Shown here piece after piece: positions 35,542-43,428 of a stretch of 64,000 nt of DNA. The translations under genes and the position numbers were made by a program. Under the pieces are notes generated by a model. It was not told the DNA's origin. It ran no database searches and was given only the letters and a program-made list of their open reading frames with translations. Each line of letters opens with the position of its first letter. Position 1 is the stretch's first letter. This DNA is from Halobacillus sp. Nhm2S1. Lineage in GTDB: Bacteria; Bacillota; Bacilli; Bacillales; Halobacillaceae. The stretch covers positions 186,001-250,000 of the forward strand of contig NZ_JAIEZV010000003.1 in the NCBI RefSeq assembly GCF_019599545.1, written 5' to 3'.

Positions 35542-35809
35542 ACATGACATAAGTATAAAATAGAAAGACAAAAACTCCTGTAGCAGTGAGAAAGTGGGGA
35601 ATTGAATAGGCTCCTCTACGCTTTTCGATTTCTACCATTCCTGTAACAAACATTAAGAACCCTAACATCAACAGCATGAAAGGCAGGGCTCGAAAATCCT
35701 CTGTCCATAATCCATACACACTCAAACCTATGACAAGCAGGCCGACTATTAATCGTAACACCGTTAGTATTCGCAGACGCCCCGTGCCTCTTATCCAATC
35801 CACCTTCAC
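35540..35809 (-). CDS. small membrane protein, probably DUF3953 (YczI-like)
   Basis: 89 aa with three hydrophobic helices (ILTVLRLIVGLLVIGLSVYG, LPFMLLMLGFLMFVTGMVEI, FLTATGVFVFLFYTYVM). The layout GLW-x-E-D-F-x-x-x-PF followed by G-x-x-F and M-x-E matches DUF3953. GTG at 35809 after GGGAGGT; it begins 1 bp after the stop of the preceding small ORF, so the two are probably translationally coupled. Confidence 0.65.
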   Translation of the reverse strand: MKVDWIRGTGRLRILTVLRLIVGLLVIGLSVYGLWTEDFRALPFMLLMLGFLMFVTGMVEIEKRRGAYSIPHFLTATGVFVFLFYTYVM

Positions 35810-35810
35810 A

Positions 35811-35972
35811 TCAACCTCCCATAAACCCTCCAAGAAATAGAGCTAATGCAAAACTCAACAAGGTCGATACAGCCCAATCTCTTTTTTTCGTCGTCTTCAA
35901 TAATACATTGAGGACTGAACTGATACTAAAACAGATGACAAAAGCAACGAACACCATAAAAATACTGTCCAT
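35811..35972 (-). CDS. small two-helix membrane protein
   Basis: 53 aa, ATG after GGGGGGAAC. Two hydrophobic segments (IFMVFVAFVICFSISSVL and VSTLLSFALALFLGGFMGG) joined by the basic loop KTTKKRD. It sits between the hypothetical membrane gene at 35984 and the DUF3953 gene, in an apparent operon of small membrane proteins. No family recognised. Confidence 0.65.
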   Translation of the reverse strand: MDSIFMVFVAFVICFSISSVLNVLLKTTKKRDWAVSTLLSFALALFLGGFMGG

Positions 35973-35983
35973 GCCGTTCCCCC

Positions 35984-36442
35984 CTATTTCAAAAGCGATT
36001 GAAAATAATACTCCGTTTCATGCAATGCATGCCCTAAATCAATGGAAGCGGTAAACAATATGTAAATAGGAATACACAGAGCTGCGATGATCACAGGTAA
36101 AGCTTCCTTAATCATACGCCTTTCCTTATTAAATGAATAAAGGGTGAGAGTTGAGCCGACGACAAAAAACACGCCCGTAATCCAGAGAATAGACAACTGA
36201 CTGTTTGCATTTTCTACACCTGTCCGGAATGAATGAAGACGACCTTCATTTTCTTCTGTTTCTATTACAGTCATTAAATCGTCCTTCCCGCCAATCAACC
36301 ATGTGAATGTATTTTCCTCTTTAGTCACTTGATAATAATAGCCGGCTGCGCCTTCCTCACTGATAACAAATGGACCGGAAGCATGGGCCATTGTGTTTGA
36401 AAAAAGGAGAGCGCTGAAGAGCATGAAGATCACCTTACTCAT
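35984..36442 (-). CDS. hypothetical membrane protein with signal peptide
   Basis: 152 aa. Signal peptide (ending AHASG), a short outer segment (YYYQVTKEENTFTWLIGGKD), and two C-terminal membrane helices (LSILWITGVFFVVGSTLTLY and ALPVIIAALCIPIYILF). The ATG overlaps the stop of the HIT gene by 8 bp, so it is translated downstream of that gene. Function unknown. Confidence 0.6.
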   Translation of the reverse strand: MSKVIFMLFSALLFSNTMAHASGPFVISEEGAAGYYYQVTKEENTFTWLIGGKDDLMTVIETEENEGRLHSFRTGVENANSQLSILWITGVFFVVGSTLTLYSFNKERRMIKEALPVIIAALCIPIYILFTASIDLGHALHETEYYFQSLLK

Positions 36443-36911
36443 TCAATACCTCTGTTAACATGCGAATGCCTTCCAACACGTTTGTATGATCCTTTTCGTT
36501 CTTCCTCGCATGAAGCAAAACTGGACGGACAGATTCCACCGAACGTCCGAATTCATACATCCAATCATAACGGGGCACCATCCATAAATGGAAGTGGTGA
36601 GTCGTGTCCTCGTTATAAAAGTAGTACACAGATTCAATCCCTAAAACTTCCCTTTGCGCCTTCCTGATCTTTGCAATGAAAGTAATATAATCGTGTTGTT
36701 CTTCTTCTGTCAATTCATCCAAGCCCTTGATATGCCGTTTGGAAGCGACTATGACTAATCCTCTAATTGGATAAGCTACATCCTGATGTGCGTGAAAATG
36801 TTCCGTTTCAGCAATGACTCCCCCTTCAGGTTCGACCTTGCCACTGGTCAAAGCACAACTAAGACAGTCCACTTCCACGGTTTCTCCATTCGATAATGTA
36901 ATTGTACGCAT
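36435..36911 (-). CDS. HIT family protein (nucleotide hydrolase/transferase-like)
   Basis: 158 aa. The HIT-type motif near the middle reads THHFHLWMVPR, and CLSCALTSGKVEPEGG resembles the Cys-pair start of HIT proteins. HIT enzymes act on dinucleoside polyphosphates or nucleoside phosphoramidates. ATG after AGGGGGATG. It leads a run of small membrane genes on the same strand. Confidence 0.78.
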   Translation of the reverse strand: MRTITLSNGETVEVDCLSCALTSGKVEPEGGVIAETEHFHAHQDVAYPIRGLVIVASKRHIKGLDELTEEEQHDYITFIAKIRKAQREVLGIESVYYFYNEDTTHHFHLWMVPRYDWMYEFGRSVESVRPVLLHARKNEKDHTNVLEGIRMLTEVLNE

Positions 36912-36981
36912 GTCATCCCCCTAATTTTTTATCTTAAATTCCGAATATGAAAGGCTCGAAATCGAGATAACCAAAGTTTTA

Positions 36982-37227
36982 TTAATGAATATCGAAAATA
37001 AGCCCGATGAACCTTCCGATCCCTTTCATGAACCAAACGACCAGTCGTATTGGGGAAATGATCAGCTCAAGGAACCAAATCAATAATTCAAACAGCACGT
37101 CGAAAATCCTGGATTCCTCCGCTTTTTGCCTACGCCTTTTCAACATTTGTTTCTTACTTTTCAACCAATGGCTCAATGGTGCCGCCTCCCTGTCTATCCT
37201 ACGATTCTTTCTATTAGAAGGTTTCAT
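36982..37227 (-). CDS. hypothetical basic protein with one membrane segment
   Basis: 81 aa. Basic N-terminal half (KPSNRKNRRIDRE, LKSKKQMLKRRRQK) and a long hydrophobic C-terminal half (FDVLFELLIWFLELIISPI, LVVWFMKGIGRFIGLIF), probably one or two helices. The RBS (GAGGAAA, about 11 bases away) is weak. No family recognised. Confidence 0.5.
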   Translation of the reverse strand: MKPSNRKNRRIDREAAPLSHWLKSKKQMLKRRRQKAEESRIFDVLFELLIWFLELIISPIRLVVWFMKGIGRFIGLIFDIH

Positions 37228-37300
37228 GGATGAAAAAATTTCCTCGTTTTACCTCTCTCCATTATATACAAACTATGCTCATAAGAGGAGGTAGATGTTG

Positions 37301-37438
37301 ATGGGAAAAAGAACATCACAAATGAACGCAGCGAAAACGAACAATAAAACACCGAAAGAAAGCCTGCCAATTGAAGAAGAAGTCGGTCACCGCACCAATA
37401 AGAACCGGCCCAAGCAAGGTCCTGGAGCGAATGAATAA
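37301..37438 (+). CDS. small hydrophilic protein, possibly spore-associated
   Basis: 45 aa (starts MGKRTSQMNAAK, ends RPKQGPGANE), rich in Lys, Asn and Gly, with no Cys. ATG at 37301 nine bases from AGGAGG (another ATG at 37295 is too close). Size and composition resemble minor small acid-soluble spore proteins, but I cannot assign a family. A strong terminator follows directly. Confidence 0.6.
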   Translation: MGKRTSQMNAAKTNNKTPKESLPIEEEVGHRTNKNRPKQGPGANE

Positions 37439-37440
37439 AC

Positions 37441-37476
37441 AGCAAAAACCTGAGGAACATTCCTCAGGTTTTTGCT
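37441..37476. terminator. bidirectional intrinsic terminator
   Basis: AGCAAAAACCTGAGGAA / TTCCTCAGGTTTTTGCT, a 17-bp stem between the convergent small gene and the lectin gene. Confidence 0.9.
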
Positions 37477-37483
37477 TGTTTTA

Positions 37484-38530
37484 TTATGAATACCACTTGT
37501 GCCACATGTGATCATTCGCCCCACGCACGAAGCAGTCAATCCGGTTCCTTCCCCATGAGACAGCTGCTGGCGAGGAACGTACACCACCTCTTGGCGCGCC
37601 GAGATTCTCCCAATTTCTCCAGCGTCTACCGTCCCACCATTTATGCCATAGCTGATTATTATCTCCACGCACAAAGCAGTCCAGACGGTTTTGCGCCCAA
37701 GATGATACCCCAGGAGCTCCATCAAACCCACCTCTTGGTGAACCTAGATCTTCCCATTCACTCCAGCGTACCCCGTCCCACCACTTGTGCCACATGACAT
37801 CATTTCTTCCTCTGACAAAACAATCAATCCGATTCGGCCCCCATGATACAACCGCCGGAGAACTCCGGACCCCGCCCCTCGGCGAACCAAGGTTTTCCCA
37901 GTCTCTCCACCTGGATCCATCCCACCATTTATGCCAGAGATTGTTATCGTCTCCCTGGACAAAACAGTCGAGACGATTCCTCTGCCAGGAAGATACAGCT
38001 GGGGATCCATCAAATCCAGGAGGCGGTGATCCGAGATCCTCCCATTCTCTCCATCTGGACCCATCCCACCATTTGTGCCACATCCGATCGTTCGTCCCTC
38101 TTACGAAACAATCAATTCGGTTCGGCCCCCACGACACAGCCCCAGGCGAGCTTCTTACGCCTCCACGCGGAGCGCCTAAGTCTTCCCACTCCTGCCACCT
38201 CGATCCATCCCACCATTTATGCCAGAGACGGTTATCGCTTCCCCTCACAAAGCAATCCAGCCGATTCGTCTGCCAGGAAGATACAGAAGGGGAACCTCTG
38301 AACCCTCTTGGAGGTGAACCGAGGTCTTCCCACCTCTTCCAATTGTCCCTCCATTGATGGAATGACCTGTTTCCTTGATAAGGATATGCTTGGAACGCGG
38401 ATTGGCCGTAATAGCCTTGCTGATAAGGAACGTATGGATATAGAGCATAACCTTCCTCAGGATAACTCCGGTAACCATAATAATCCTGCGGTCCTCCATA
38501 ACCATAATAATAAGGTCCATATGGATACAT
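37484..38530 (-). CDS. Tyr/Gly-rich protein with a six-repeat PLL-type beta-propeller
   Basis: 348 aa. The first 55 residues are Tyr/Gly/Pro-rich (YPYGPYYYGYGGPQDYYGY). From about 60 come six repeats of about 48 aa alternating in two types: type A has SSWxxNRLDCFVxGxxNxLW, type B has VRSSPxxVSWGxNRIDCFVRG; both end in HKWWDGxRW-xx-WE(D/N)LG. The N-terminal WKRWEDLG supplies the closing strand for the truncated last repeat (MWHKWYS), a velcro ring closure. The family (DUF346/PLL lectins) is usually seven-bladed and binds fucose-type sugars. No signal peptide; a spore-surface location is inferred from the Tyr/Gly tail. ATG after GGGGGGATC. Confidence 0.82.
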   Translation of the reverse strand: MYPYGPYYYGYGGPQDYYGYRSYPEEGYALYPYVPYQQGYYGQSAFQAYPYQGNRSFHQWRDNWKRWEDLGSPPRGFRGSPSVSSWQTNRLDCFVRGSDNRLWHKWWDGSRWQEWEDLGAPRGGVRSSPGAVSWGPNRIDCFVRGTNDRMWHKWWDGSRWREWEDLGSPPPGFDGSPAVSSWQRNRLDCFVQGDDNNLWHKWWDGSRWRDWENLGSPRGGVRSSPAVVSWGPNRIDCFVRGRNDVMWHKWWDGVRWSEWEDLGSPRGGFDGAPGVSSWAQNRLDCFVRGDNNQLWHKWWDGRRWRNWENLGAPRGGVRSSPAAVSWGRNRIDCFVRGANDHMWHKWYS

Positions 38531-38607
38531 AATGCTGTGATCCCCCCTTCATGGTGTCCTCTCAATCTTATGCTGAAAAAAAGAAGAACATGAAGAGGTC
38601 CAGGCAC

Positions 38608-39330
38608 TCATTCCATCGTGGCGAGCCTTGCATAAATTTCGTTCAAATTAGAGAATCCTTCTTTCTTTAATTCTTTTGTACAGGCCACCCATAACTCAGC
38701 GGTTGCCAAACTATCATAAAGCGCATGGTGGCGTTTTTTTATATCAATTCCATAATGCTCACAACATTCATCTAAAGTCGTCAACGCTTCCTCTTTATGA
38801 AGAACCTTTGTCAAAAAGGCTGTATCAACAATTCTATGCTGGAACCTTTTTCTCAAAGCGATCCATGTCGCATGATTCATAAATTGCTTTTCATGATTGG
38901 CATGATGAGCGACAAGTAAATCTGCCTTCACATAATCGAAAAAGCTCTTTAAAGCATCACGCAGAGGAGGAGCACCTTCAACCATTTCCCTTGTAATTCC
39001 CGTCAAGGCTGCGATTTCCTTGGATGGCTCAGCATCTGTCCCAACCAAAGTATAGAAGGTCCGGTTATCAACAATTTGGTCTCCTTTTACTTTCACAGCT
39101 CCTATGGATAAAATCTGATCGCCATTGTATGGATAAAAGCCGGTCGTCTCCAAATCAAAAACCGTAATACTCAAATCATCAAAAGGGAGGGCGAGAGTGT
39201 TCTCATTCTTCATCTCTCTTTCCAAGTTCCTTAAATAGGCCATATTTGATGGATCATTTTGATTCAATGAAGAAAGGCCACCACCGATTTTCCCGGACAA
39301 GTCCTTTACAAATTGTACAAACGGATTCAT
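38608..39330 (-). CDS. DEDDh 3'-5' exonuclease (DnaQ-like)
   Basis: 240 aa. Exo I FDLETTGFYP, Exo II VAHHANHEKQFM, Exo III HHALYDSLATAELW give the complete D-E-D-D-H set of the DNA polymerase III epsilon family. N-terminal 50 residues are a linker. Stand-alone, without a polymerase domain. ATG overlaps the stop of the DUF294 gene by 4 bp; the pair is commonly seen together. Confidence 0.88.
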   Translation of the reverse strand: MNPFVQFVKDLSGKIGGGLSSLNQNDPSNMAYLRNLEREMKNENTLALPFDDLSITVFDLETTGFYPYNGDQILSIGAVKVKGDQIVDNRTFYTLVGTDAEPSKEIAALTGITREMVEGAPPLRDALKSFFDYVKADLLVAHHANHEKQFMNHATWIALRKRFQHRIVDTAFLTKVLHKEEALTTLDECCEHYGIDIKKRHHALYDSLATAELWVACTKELKKEGFSNLNEIYARLATME

Positions 39331-40292
39331 GTGCGATCCTCTTTAATGATGGATTTCGCCATTTGATACAGCTTTTGAGCGCTCTTGACCTGCTTTTTCA
39401 ACTGCTGTTTTTCCTCTTTTGATAATTGTTCCACTTTAACTACGTGGACATTTTGATAATTTTCAGCATCTTTTTTCAATTCCAATCTTTGCTGAAGGAA
39501 CTGCCGGAAACCATTTTCATATTCAGAAAGAGAGGGGTAGAGGGAACGCAGCACCCCGAATCTTGATATCGTTGAAGAATTTGTAACATGTTGAAAAAGG
39601 GACAGGATTCTTAAAGCATTAATGTATGGAAAGTAGACCGTTTGTTTCAAGTTGAAATGACCTTTCTTCTCGCCACTGTAATCCGGCAGCAACTGTCCAA
39701 AAACTCCTACACCTTTTTTTACATAGTTGACATTTTCCATCAACCTTTTCAAAAGCTCCGGCTCTTCATCAATCACTGCAAAAGAAGCCTCTTTGACATT
39801 GAGCAAGAGTTCTGATTCCCCCACCAACACGCGAGAATCGAAGAAAATAAGAAAATGCCTGAGGGACTGCCACTCTGCTTCTCTTAACCATTCCGAGATC
39901 TGCCGGGTGAATATGTCCACGGGTTGGCACCATAGAGGATTGGAAGCCATTACATTCCCTTCACACCTTTCATAACCGACGATAGCCATCCCTTCTCTGA
40001 TTTCTTCTCCCAGTAATAAAAAATAATCCTGATGTTTTTCTTCCCCATCAAACAGAATTCCGTGATCCTGGTCACTCCATAACGACTGCTCGTATCTTCC
40101 TGCACTTCCCATCAGAAAAAATGCAAAAGGAGCAGGGGTCGGCCCCTGCTCACGTTCAACCTTTTCTTTTGCCAGATGGAAAGTATGGTGGATCAATTGA
40201 TCGTGAAAAGCATTCAACTGCAAATGATCATCACTCACAGATTCAATCATGTCTTCCCGCCATACTCTGATTTCTTCATATGTCTTAAACAT
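39327..40292 (-). CDS. DUF294 nucleotidyltransferase-like protein
   Basis: 321 aa. The nucleotidyltransferase motif is FFLMGSAGRYEQSLWSDQDH (G-S-x-G-R-x-E then D-x-D), similar to the GlnD uridylyltransferase domain; a C-terminal DUF294_C helical domain follows (about 165-300). CBS and cNMP domains found in some relatives are absent. It is 27 bp downstream of the ammonium transporter gene; a nitrogen-signalling role is inferred from that and from the GlnD similarity. ATG at 40292 has AAAGGA at good spacing. Confidence 0.82.
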   Translation of the reverse strand: MFKTYEEIRVWREDMIESVSDDHLQLNAFHDQLIHHTFHLAKEKVEREQGPTPAPFAFFLMGSAGRYEQSLWSDQDHGILFDGEEKHQDYFLLLGEEIREGMAIVGYERCEGNVMASNPLWCQPVDIFTRQISEWLREAEWQSLRHFLIFFDSRVLVGESELLLNVKEASFAVIDEEPELLKRLMENVNYVKKGVGVFGQLLPDYSGEKKGHFNLKQTVYFPYINALRILSLFQHVTNSSTISRFGVLRSLYPSLSEYENGFRQFLQQRLELKKDAENYQNVHVVKVEQLSKEEKQQLKKQVKSAQKLYQMAKSIIKEDRT

Positions 40293-40318
40293 CGATTCCA
40301 TCCTTTATGATTACGTCT

Positions 40319-41584
40319 TTACGCTCCTGATTTTGTCTTTTTTGGAGGCGTCAAATTTTCCGGATAGCCATAACCGCCGTGTTCACTTAAGTCAAGACCC
40401 ATGATTTCTTCCTCTTCAGATACACGAAGACCACCCATTGCTTTATCCATAATTTTCAAGATAATGAATGACACGATAAACGCATACAATCCACTACTCA
40501 CAACCCCCATCGTTTGTACCCAAAGCTGTTCTAATCCACCACCGTAAAACAACCCAGGACGACCTACAGAAGCAAGTTCTGGCGTGGCAAACAAACCATT
40601 GGACAACGTTCCCCATACACCTACGACACCGTGGACAGAGAGAGCGAAAATCGGGTCATCAATTCTTCTTTTATCGAAGAAACGCATGCTGAAGAATACA
40701 ATTCCACCACCGATCAAGCCAATTAAAACGGCTGCCCAAGGTTCAACGAATGCACAAGAGGCTGTAATCGCAACAAGACCTGCAAGGGCACCATTCAACG
40801 TTGTCGGTACATCTGCTTTACCAGTCACTGCCCAAACCATCAGCATCGCGCCGATTGCACCAGCACCAGCAGCCAATTGGGTGTTAAGAGCTACATAACC
40901 AAAGAATGCATCCGCTACTCCGAATGTACTTCCTGCATTAAAACCGAACCAGCCGACCCACAAGAGAAGAACACCTAAGGCAGTAAATACCTGGTTATGG
41001 CCAGCAATTTCATTAGAAGAACCATCTTTATTGTATTTTCCGATACGAGGCTTCAGGATAATCGTAGCCGCTAATGCTGCCATAGCACCTGTTAAGTGGA
41101 CAACCGTTGAACCGGCAAAGTCCTGCTTTCCATGTTCACCTAACCAGCCGCCTCCCCAAATCCAGTGAGCAATAACAGGATAAACCAGAATAGAGAATAA
41201 AATAGCGAAAATAACGTAGGCAACAAGTTTGGCCCTCTCAGCAAAACCACCAAAAGCAATTGTCATGGCAATTGCCGCAAACGCTAACTGGAAAAGGAAG
41301 TCTGTGGATCCCGCTAACCCTTCTCCCATCGTCGTTGCATCCCCATAAAAGAAATTAGAAAAGCCAATAAATCCATTTCCTTCCCCATAGATCAGTCCGT
41401 ATCCCAATGCCCAGAATACAACGGAAACAATACCGACTGTAAAAACCGTTTTCCCTGCAATATGGCCGGCGTTTTTCATTCGTGTCGATCCTGCTTCAAG
41501 TAGTATGAAGCCCCCTTGCATTAATAAAACCAGGATCGTACATACGATGATCCAAAGATTGTTCATCAAAAAAGTAGCATCCAT
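40319..41584 (-). CDS. amt: ammonium transporter Amt
   Basis: 421 aa, eleven predicted membrane helices. Signatures: FILLEAGSTRMKNAGHIAGK, DFAGSTVVHLTGAMAALAAT, GWFGFNAGSTF, HGVVGVWGTLSNGLFA. It conducts ammonium across the membrane. Unlike the B. subtilis nrgAB pair, no glnK/nrgB follows; DUF294 and exonuclease genes do. Two TnrA/GlnR boxes flank its promoter. ATG after AGGGGAG. Confidence 0.95.
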   Translation of the reverse strand: MDATFLMNNLWIIVCTILVLLMQGGFILLEAGSTRMKNAGHIAGKTVFTVGIVSVVFWALGYGLIYGEGNGFIGFSNFFYGDATTMGEGLAGSTDFLFQLAFAAIAMTIAFGGFAERAKLVAYVIFAILFSILVYPVIAHWIWGGGWLGEHGKQDFAGSTVVHLTGAMAALAATIILKPRIGKYNKDGSSNEIAGHNQVFTALGVLLLWVGWFGFNAGSTFGVADAFFGYVALNTQLAAGAGAIGAMLMVWAVTGKADVPTTLNGALAGLVAITASCAFVEPWAAVLIGLIGGGIVFFSMRFFDKRRIDDPIFALSVHGVVGVWGTLSNGLFATPELASVGRPGLFYGGGLEQLWVQTMGVVSSGLYAFIVSFIILKIMDKAMGGLRVSEEEEIMGLDLSEHGGYGYPENLTPPKKTKSGA

Positions 41585-41601
41585 TCTCTTAACTCCCCTT
41601 A

Positions 41602-41618
41602 TGTTAGATTTTATAACA
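41602..41618. promoter_or_regulatory. TnrA/GlnR box downstream of the amt transcription start
   Basis: TGTTAGATTTTATAACA fits TGTNA-N7-TNACA exactly; centre at about +19 relative to the inferred start at 41628. Confidence 0.75.
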
Positions 41619-41634
41619 TTTTATGTTATTAAGC

Positions 41635-41663
41635 ATTGTATCAAAGTCGCAATATTTACACAA
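41635..41663 (-). promoter_or_regulatory. amt promoter
   Basis: TTGTGT, 17-bp spacer, TACAAT on the minus strand; inferred start near 41628. The weak -35 suits an activator-dependent promoter. Confidence 0.6.
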
Positions 41664-41670
41664 CTATAAA

Positions 41671-41687
41671 TGTCAGGTTTCTTAACA
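41671..41687. promoter_or_regulatory. TnrA box at about -51 of the amt promoter
   Basis: TGTCAGGTTTCTTAACA fits TGTNA-N7-TNACA exactly; its centre is 51 bp upstream of the inferred start, the position from which TnrA activates in B. subtilis. Confidence 0.78.
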
Positions 41688-41744
41688 TAAGGTATGATCA
41701 AAATTTCCGAAGTTGATTAAAACCCCTCCACCATCGCATTCTTA

Positions 41745-41775
41745 AGACAAAAAAAGATCCCAATATTTTGGGATC
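41745..41775 (-). terminator. intrinsic terminator of the polysaccharide deacetylase gene
   Basis: GATCCCA / TGGGATC stem followed by TTTTTTTGTC on the minus strand. Confidence 0.8.
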
Positions 41776-41780
41776 GTCAA

Positions 41781-42545
41781 TCATTCTACACCATTAACTC
41801 CATGAAGGAGGTTATACTTTGTATGTTTTTGAAGTAATTCGGAGACGGTAACGAATTGATAGCCTTCCTCTTTCAGTTTAGGGAGAATCTGCTTTAACGC
41901 CTCGATCGTTTGTGAACGATCGCCTCCAAAATCGTGAAAAAGGACAATATCCCCGTTCCTCGTGTTGTTAACTACGGTTTTTACAATATTATGGACGCCG
42001 GGACTTTTCCAATCCCTTGTATCTTGGTGCCAGGACCACATGACGACCATATAACCTTCTTCATTAGCTGTATTCACAATAATATCGTTATACACGCCTC
42101 CAGGTGGACGAAACAACCTTGGCGGAGCCCCTGTCAAACTTTCCAGAACTTCTGACGTGTTGTCCATTTCATGAATCAGCTCTTCTTTCGTTATGCCTGT
42201 AAAATCCGGGTGGTGAAAGCTATGATTGGCAAGTTCGTGACCACTTTTCACCATCGACTTGATGATCGAAGGATTCTCCTGAGCTCTTGAGCCTACTACG
42301 AAAAAGGTAGCTTTCGCATTATGCTCTTGTAAAATATCCAAAATTTCAGGCGTGTACTCTGAGCTGGGACCATCATCAAAAGTAAGGGCTATATACTTCG
42401 ATGAAATAGGCACATCCCAAATCGCCGTCCCTTGTTCTTCATAATAATTCCTAGGATGGTTTTTCGCGTAAACGCTTACAACACTCACATGAAAAATACA
42501 TAGAAGGATGAAAAGATACAGGGTGAATGCCTTCAAGTGAAACAC
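41781..42545 (-). CDS. polysaccharide deacetylase (NodB homology domain)
   Basis: 254 aa. Signal peptide (to about residue 27), then the NodB domain with ALTFDDGPS (metal and base Asp), HELANHSFHHPDF (metal His pair), FRPPGG and VLFHDFGGDR. Such enzymes remove acetyl groups from peptidoglycan or chitin-like polymers outside the cell. GTG at 42545 and TTG at 42536 are both compatible with the AAAGGGGTG site; the second gives a more typical signal peptide. Confidence 0.88.
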   Translation of the reverse strand: MFHLKAFTLYLFILLCIFHVSVVSVYAKNHPRNYYEEQGTAIWDVPISSKYIALTFDDGPSSEYTPEILDILQEHNAKATFFVVGSRAQENPSIIKSMVKSGHELANHSFHHPDFTGITKEELIHEMDNTSEVLESLTGAPPRLFRPPGGVYNDIIVNTANEEGYMVVMWSWHQDTRDWKSPGVHNIVKTVVNNTRNGDIVLFHDFGGDRSQTIEALKQILPKLKEEGYQFVTVSELLQKHTKYNLLHGVNGVE

Positions 42546-42618
42546 CCCTTTCCTTTTTGATTAGTTTGTGGGTTAATAGCTGTCTTATCCCAGCTAAAAA
42601 ACGGAAAGTCCACCCACA

Positions 42619-42648
42619 GGAAAACCAGTCCCCTGAAGGAACTGGTTT
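42619..42648 (-). terminator. intrinsic terminator
   Basis: AAACCAGT / ACTGGTTT stem just after the small membrane gene on the minus strand, followed by TTTTCC. Confidence 0.6.
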
Positions 42649-42655
42649 AAAGGTG

Positions 42656-42952
42656 TTATTTTTTAGGTTTTAATATCGTCCGCTGCAAAGGAACGCCACC
42701 CATGGGAACATTTCTTTCAAAGAAAACATACGGTTTTCCGTCCACCATAAAAACATGATCCCCTTTATAGTGTACCTTGTGCCCTCTTTCACTTAGTTCC
42801 TCACCAATCGCCTGAATATACTCTTGGTGATCCATATAGCGTTCATCAAAATCAATTTGGATATGGCCTTTCCGGTAACCCATCAACCAATTGAAGAATA
42901 AAAACATGCCGACACCCACAGCGGTACCAAGTATTATATACATCCAAAACAT
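42656..42952 (-). CDS. hypothetical small membrane-anchored protein
   Basis: 98 aa. One N-terminal membrane helix (MYIILGTAVGVGMFLFFNWL), then a cytoplasmic domain with HIQIDFDERYMDHQEYIQAI and KGDHVFMVDGKPYVFFERN. Function unknown. GAGG sits just before the ATG. It lies downstream of the rhodanese pair but about 100 bp away. Confidence 0.6.
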   Translation of the reverse strand: MFWMYIILGTAVGVGMFLFFNWLMGYRKGHIQIDFDERYMDHQEYIQAIGEELSERGHKVHYKGDHVFMVDGKPYVFFERNVPMGGVPLQRTILKPKK

Positions 42953-43053
42953 ATCCTCACCCCACTACCTACGTCTACGAGGGACCTGAGGAGGAAGTTT
43001 CAGAAAAATAAAAAAAGACCAGATTTCTTCTGATCTTTTCCTCAAATGCTTCC

Positions 43054-43416
43054 TTAACCCCAGGCACTCATTCCGCCTTTTACATTGGTGATTTTTTCGA
43101 AACCTTGTTTTTTCAATACTTTCGCTGCGTTCATACTCCTCATTCCGCTTTGACAAATCAAGACGACTTCTTTATCGCGGTCCAATTCCGCCGTTCGTTT
43201 TGAAAGATCGGAAAGAGGGAGGTTTTTAAATGGCTTTTTGTGATACGCTCGGAATTCACCTGGCGTCCGGACGTCAATCCATTGCACATTTTTATCTTTT
43301 AAACGCGTCTGTACTTCCTGGACGGTTGTATGTTGAACACCTTTTACGGGTAAAAGTTTCTTGATTACCAACCATCCGAGGAACAATCCAATCCCCCAAG
43401 GGAGAATCGCTTCCAT
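43054..43416 (-). CDS. membrane-tethered rhodanese (sulfurtransferase)
   Basis: 120 aa. One N-terminal membrane helix (to about 22), then a rhodanese domain with WIDVRTPGEF, active-site Cys in VLICQSGMRS (C88) and NVKGGMSAWG at the end. It should carry sulfane sulfur as a Cys persulfide on the cytoplasmic side. ATG after GGGGGAACC. Second gene of a pair with another rhodanese-like protein behind a CsoR/CstR-like operator. Confidence 0.86.
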   Translation of the reverse strand: MEAILPWGIGLFLGWLVIKKLLPVKGVQHTTVQEVQTRLKDKNVQWIDVRTPGEFRAYHKKPFKNLPLSDLSKRTAELDRDKEVVLICQSGMRSMNAAKVLKKQGFEKITNVKGGMSAWG

Positions 43417-43428
43417 GTGGTTCCCCCC

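Noticed and set aside
37485-38358. Several long plus- and minus-strand frames within the lectin gene
   Set aside because: They arise from the repeat structure of the lectin gene and have no RBS or protein-like composition.
38540-38607. Sigma-K or sigma-E promoter for the lectin gene (CATAAGATT)
   Set aside because: The -10-like word deviates and there is no AC at 16-17 bp upstream, so sporulation control of the lectin is not supported by a promoter.
41588-41700. A glnK/nrgB gene beside amt
   Set aside because: No P-II-like frame occurs on either side of amt; the P-II protein of the window is 8 kb away in another operon.
42965-43156. 63-aa frame overlapping the rhodanese 3' end
   Set aside because: Lies mostly within the rhodanese gene in another frame, basic low-complexity composition, no RBS.
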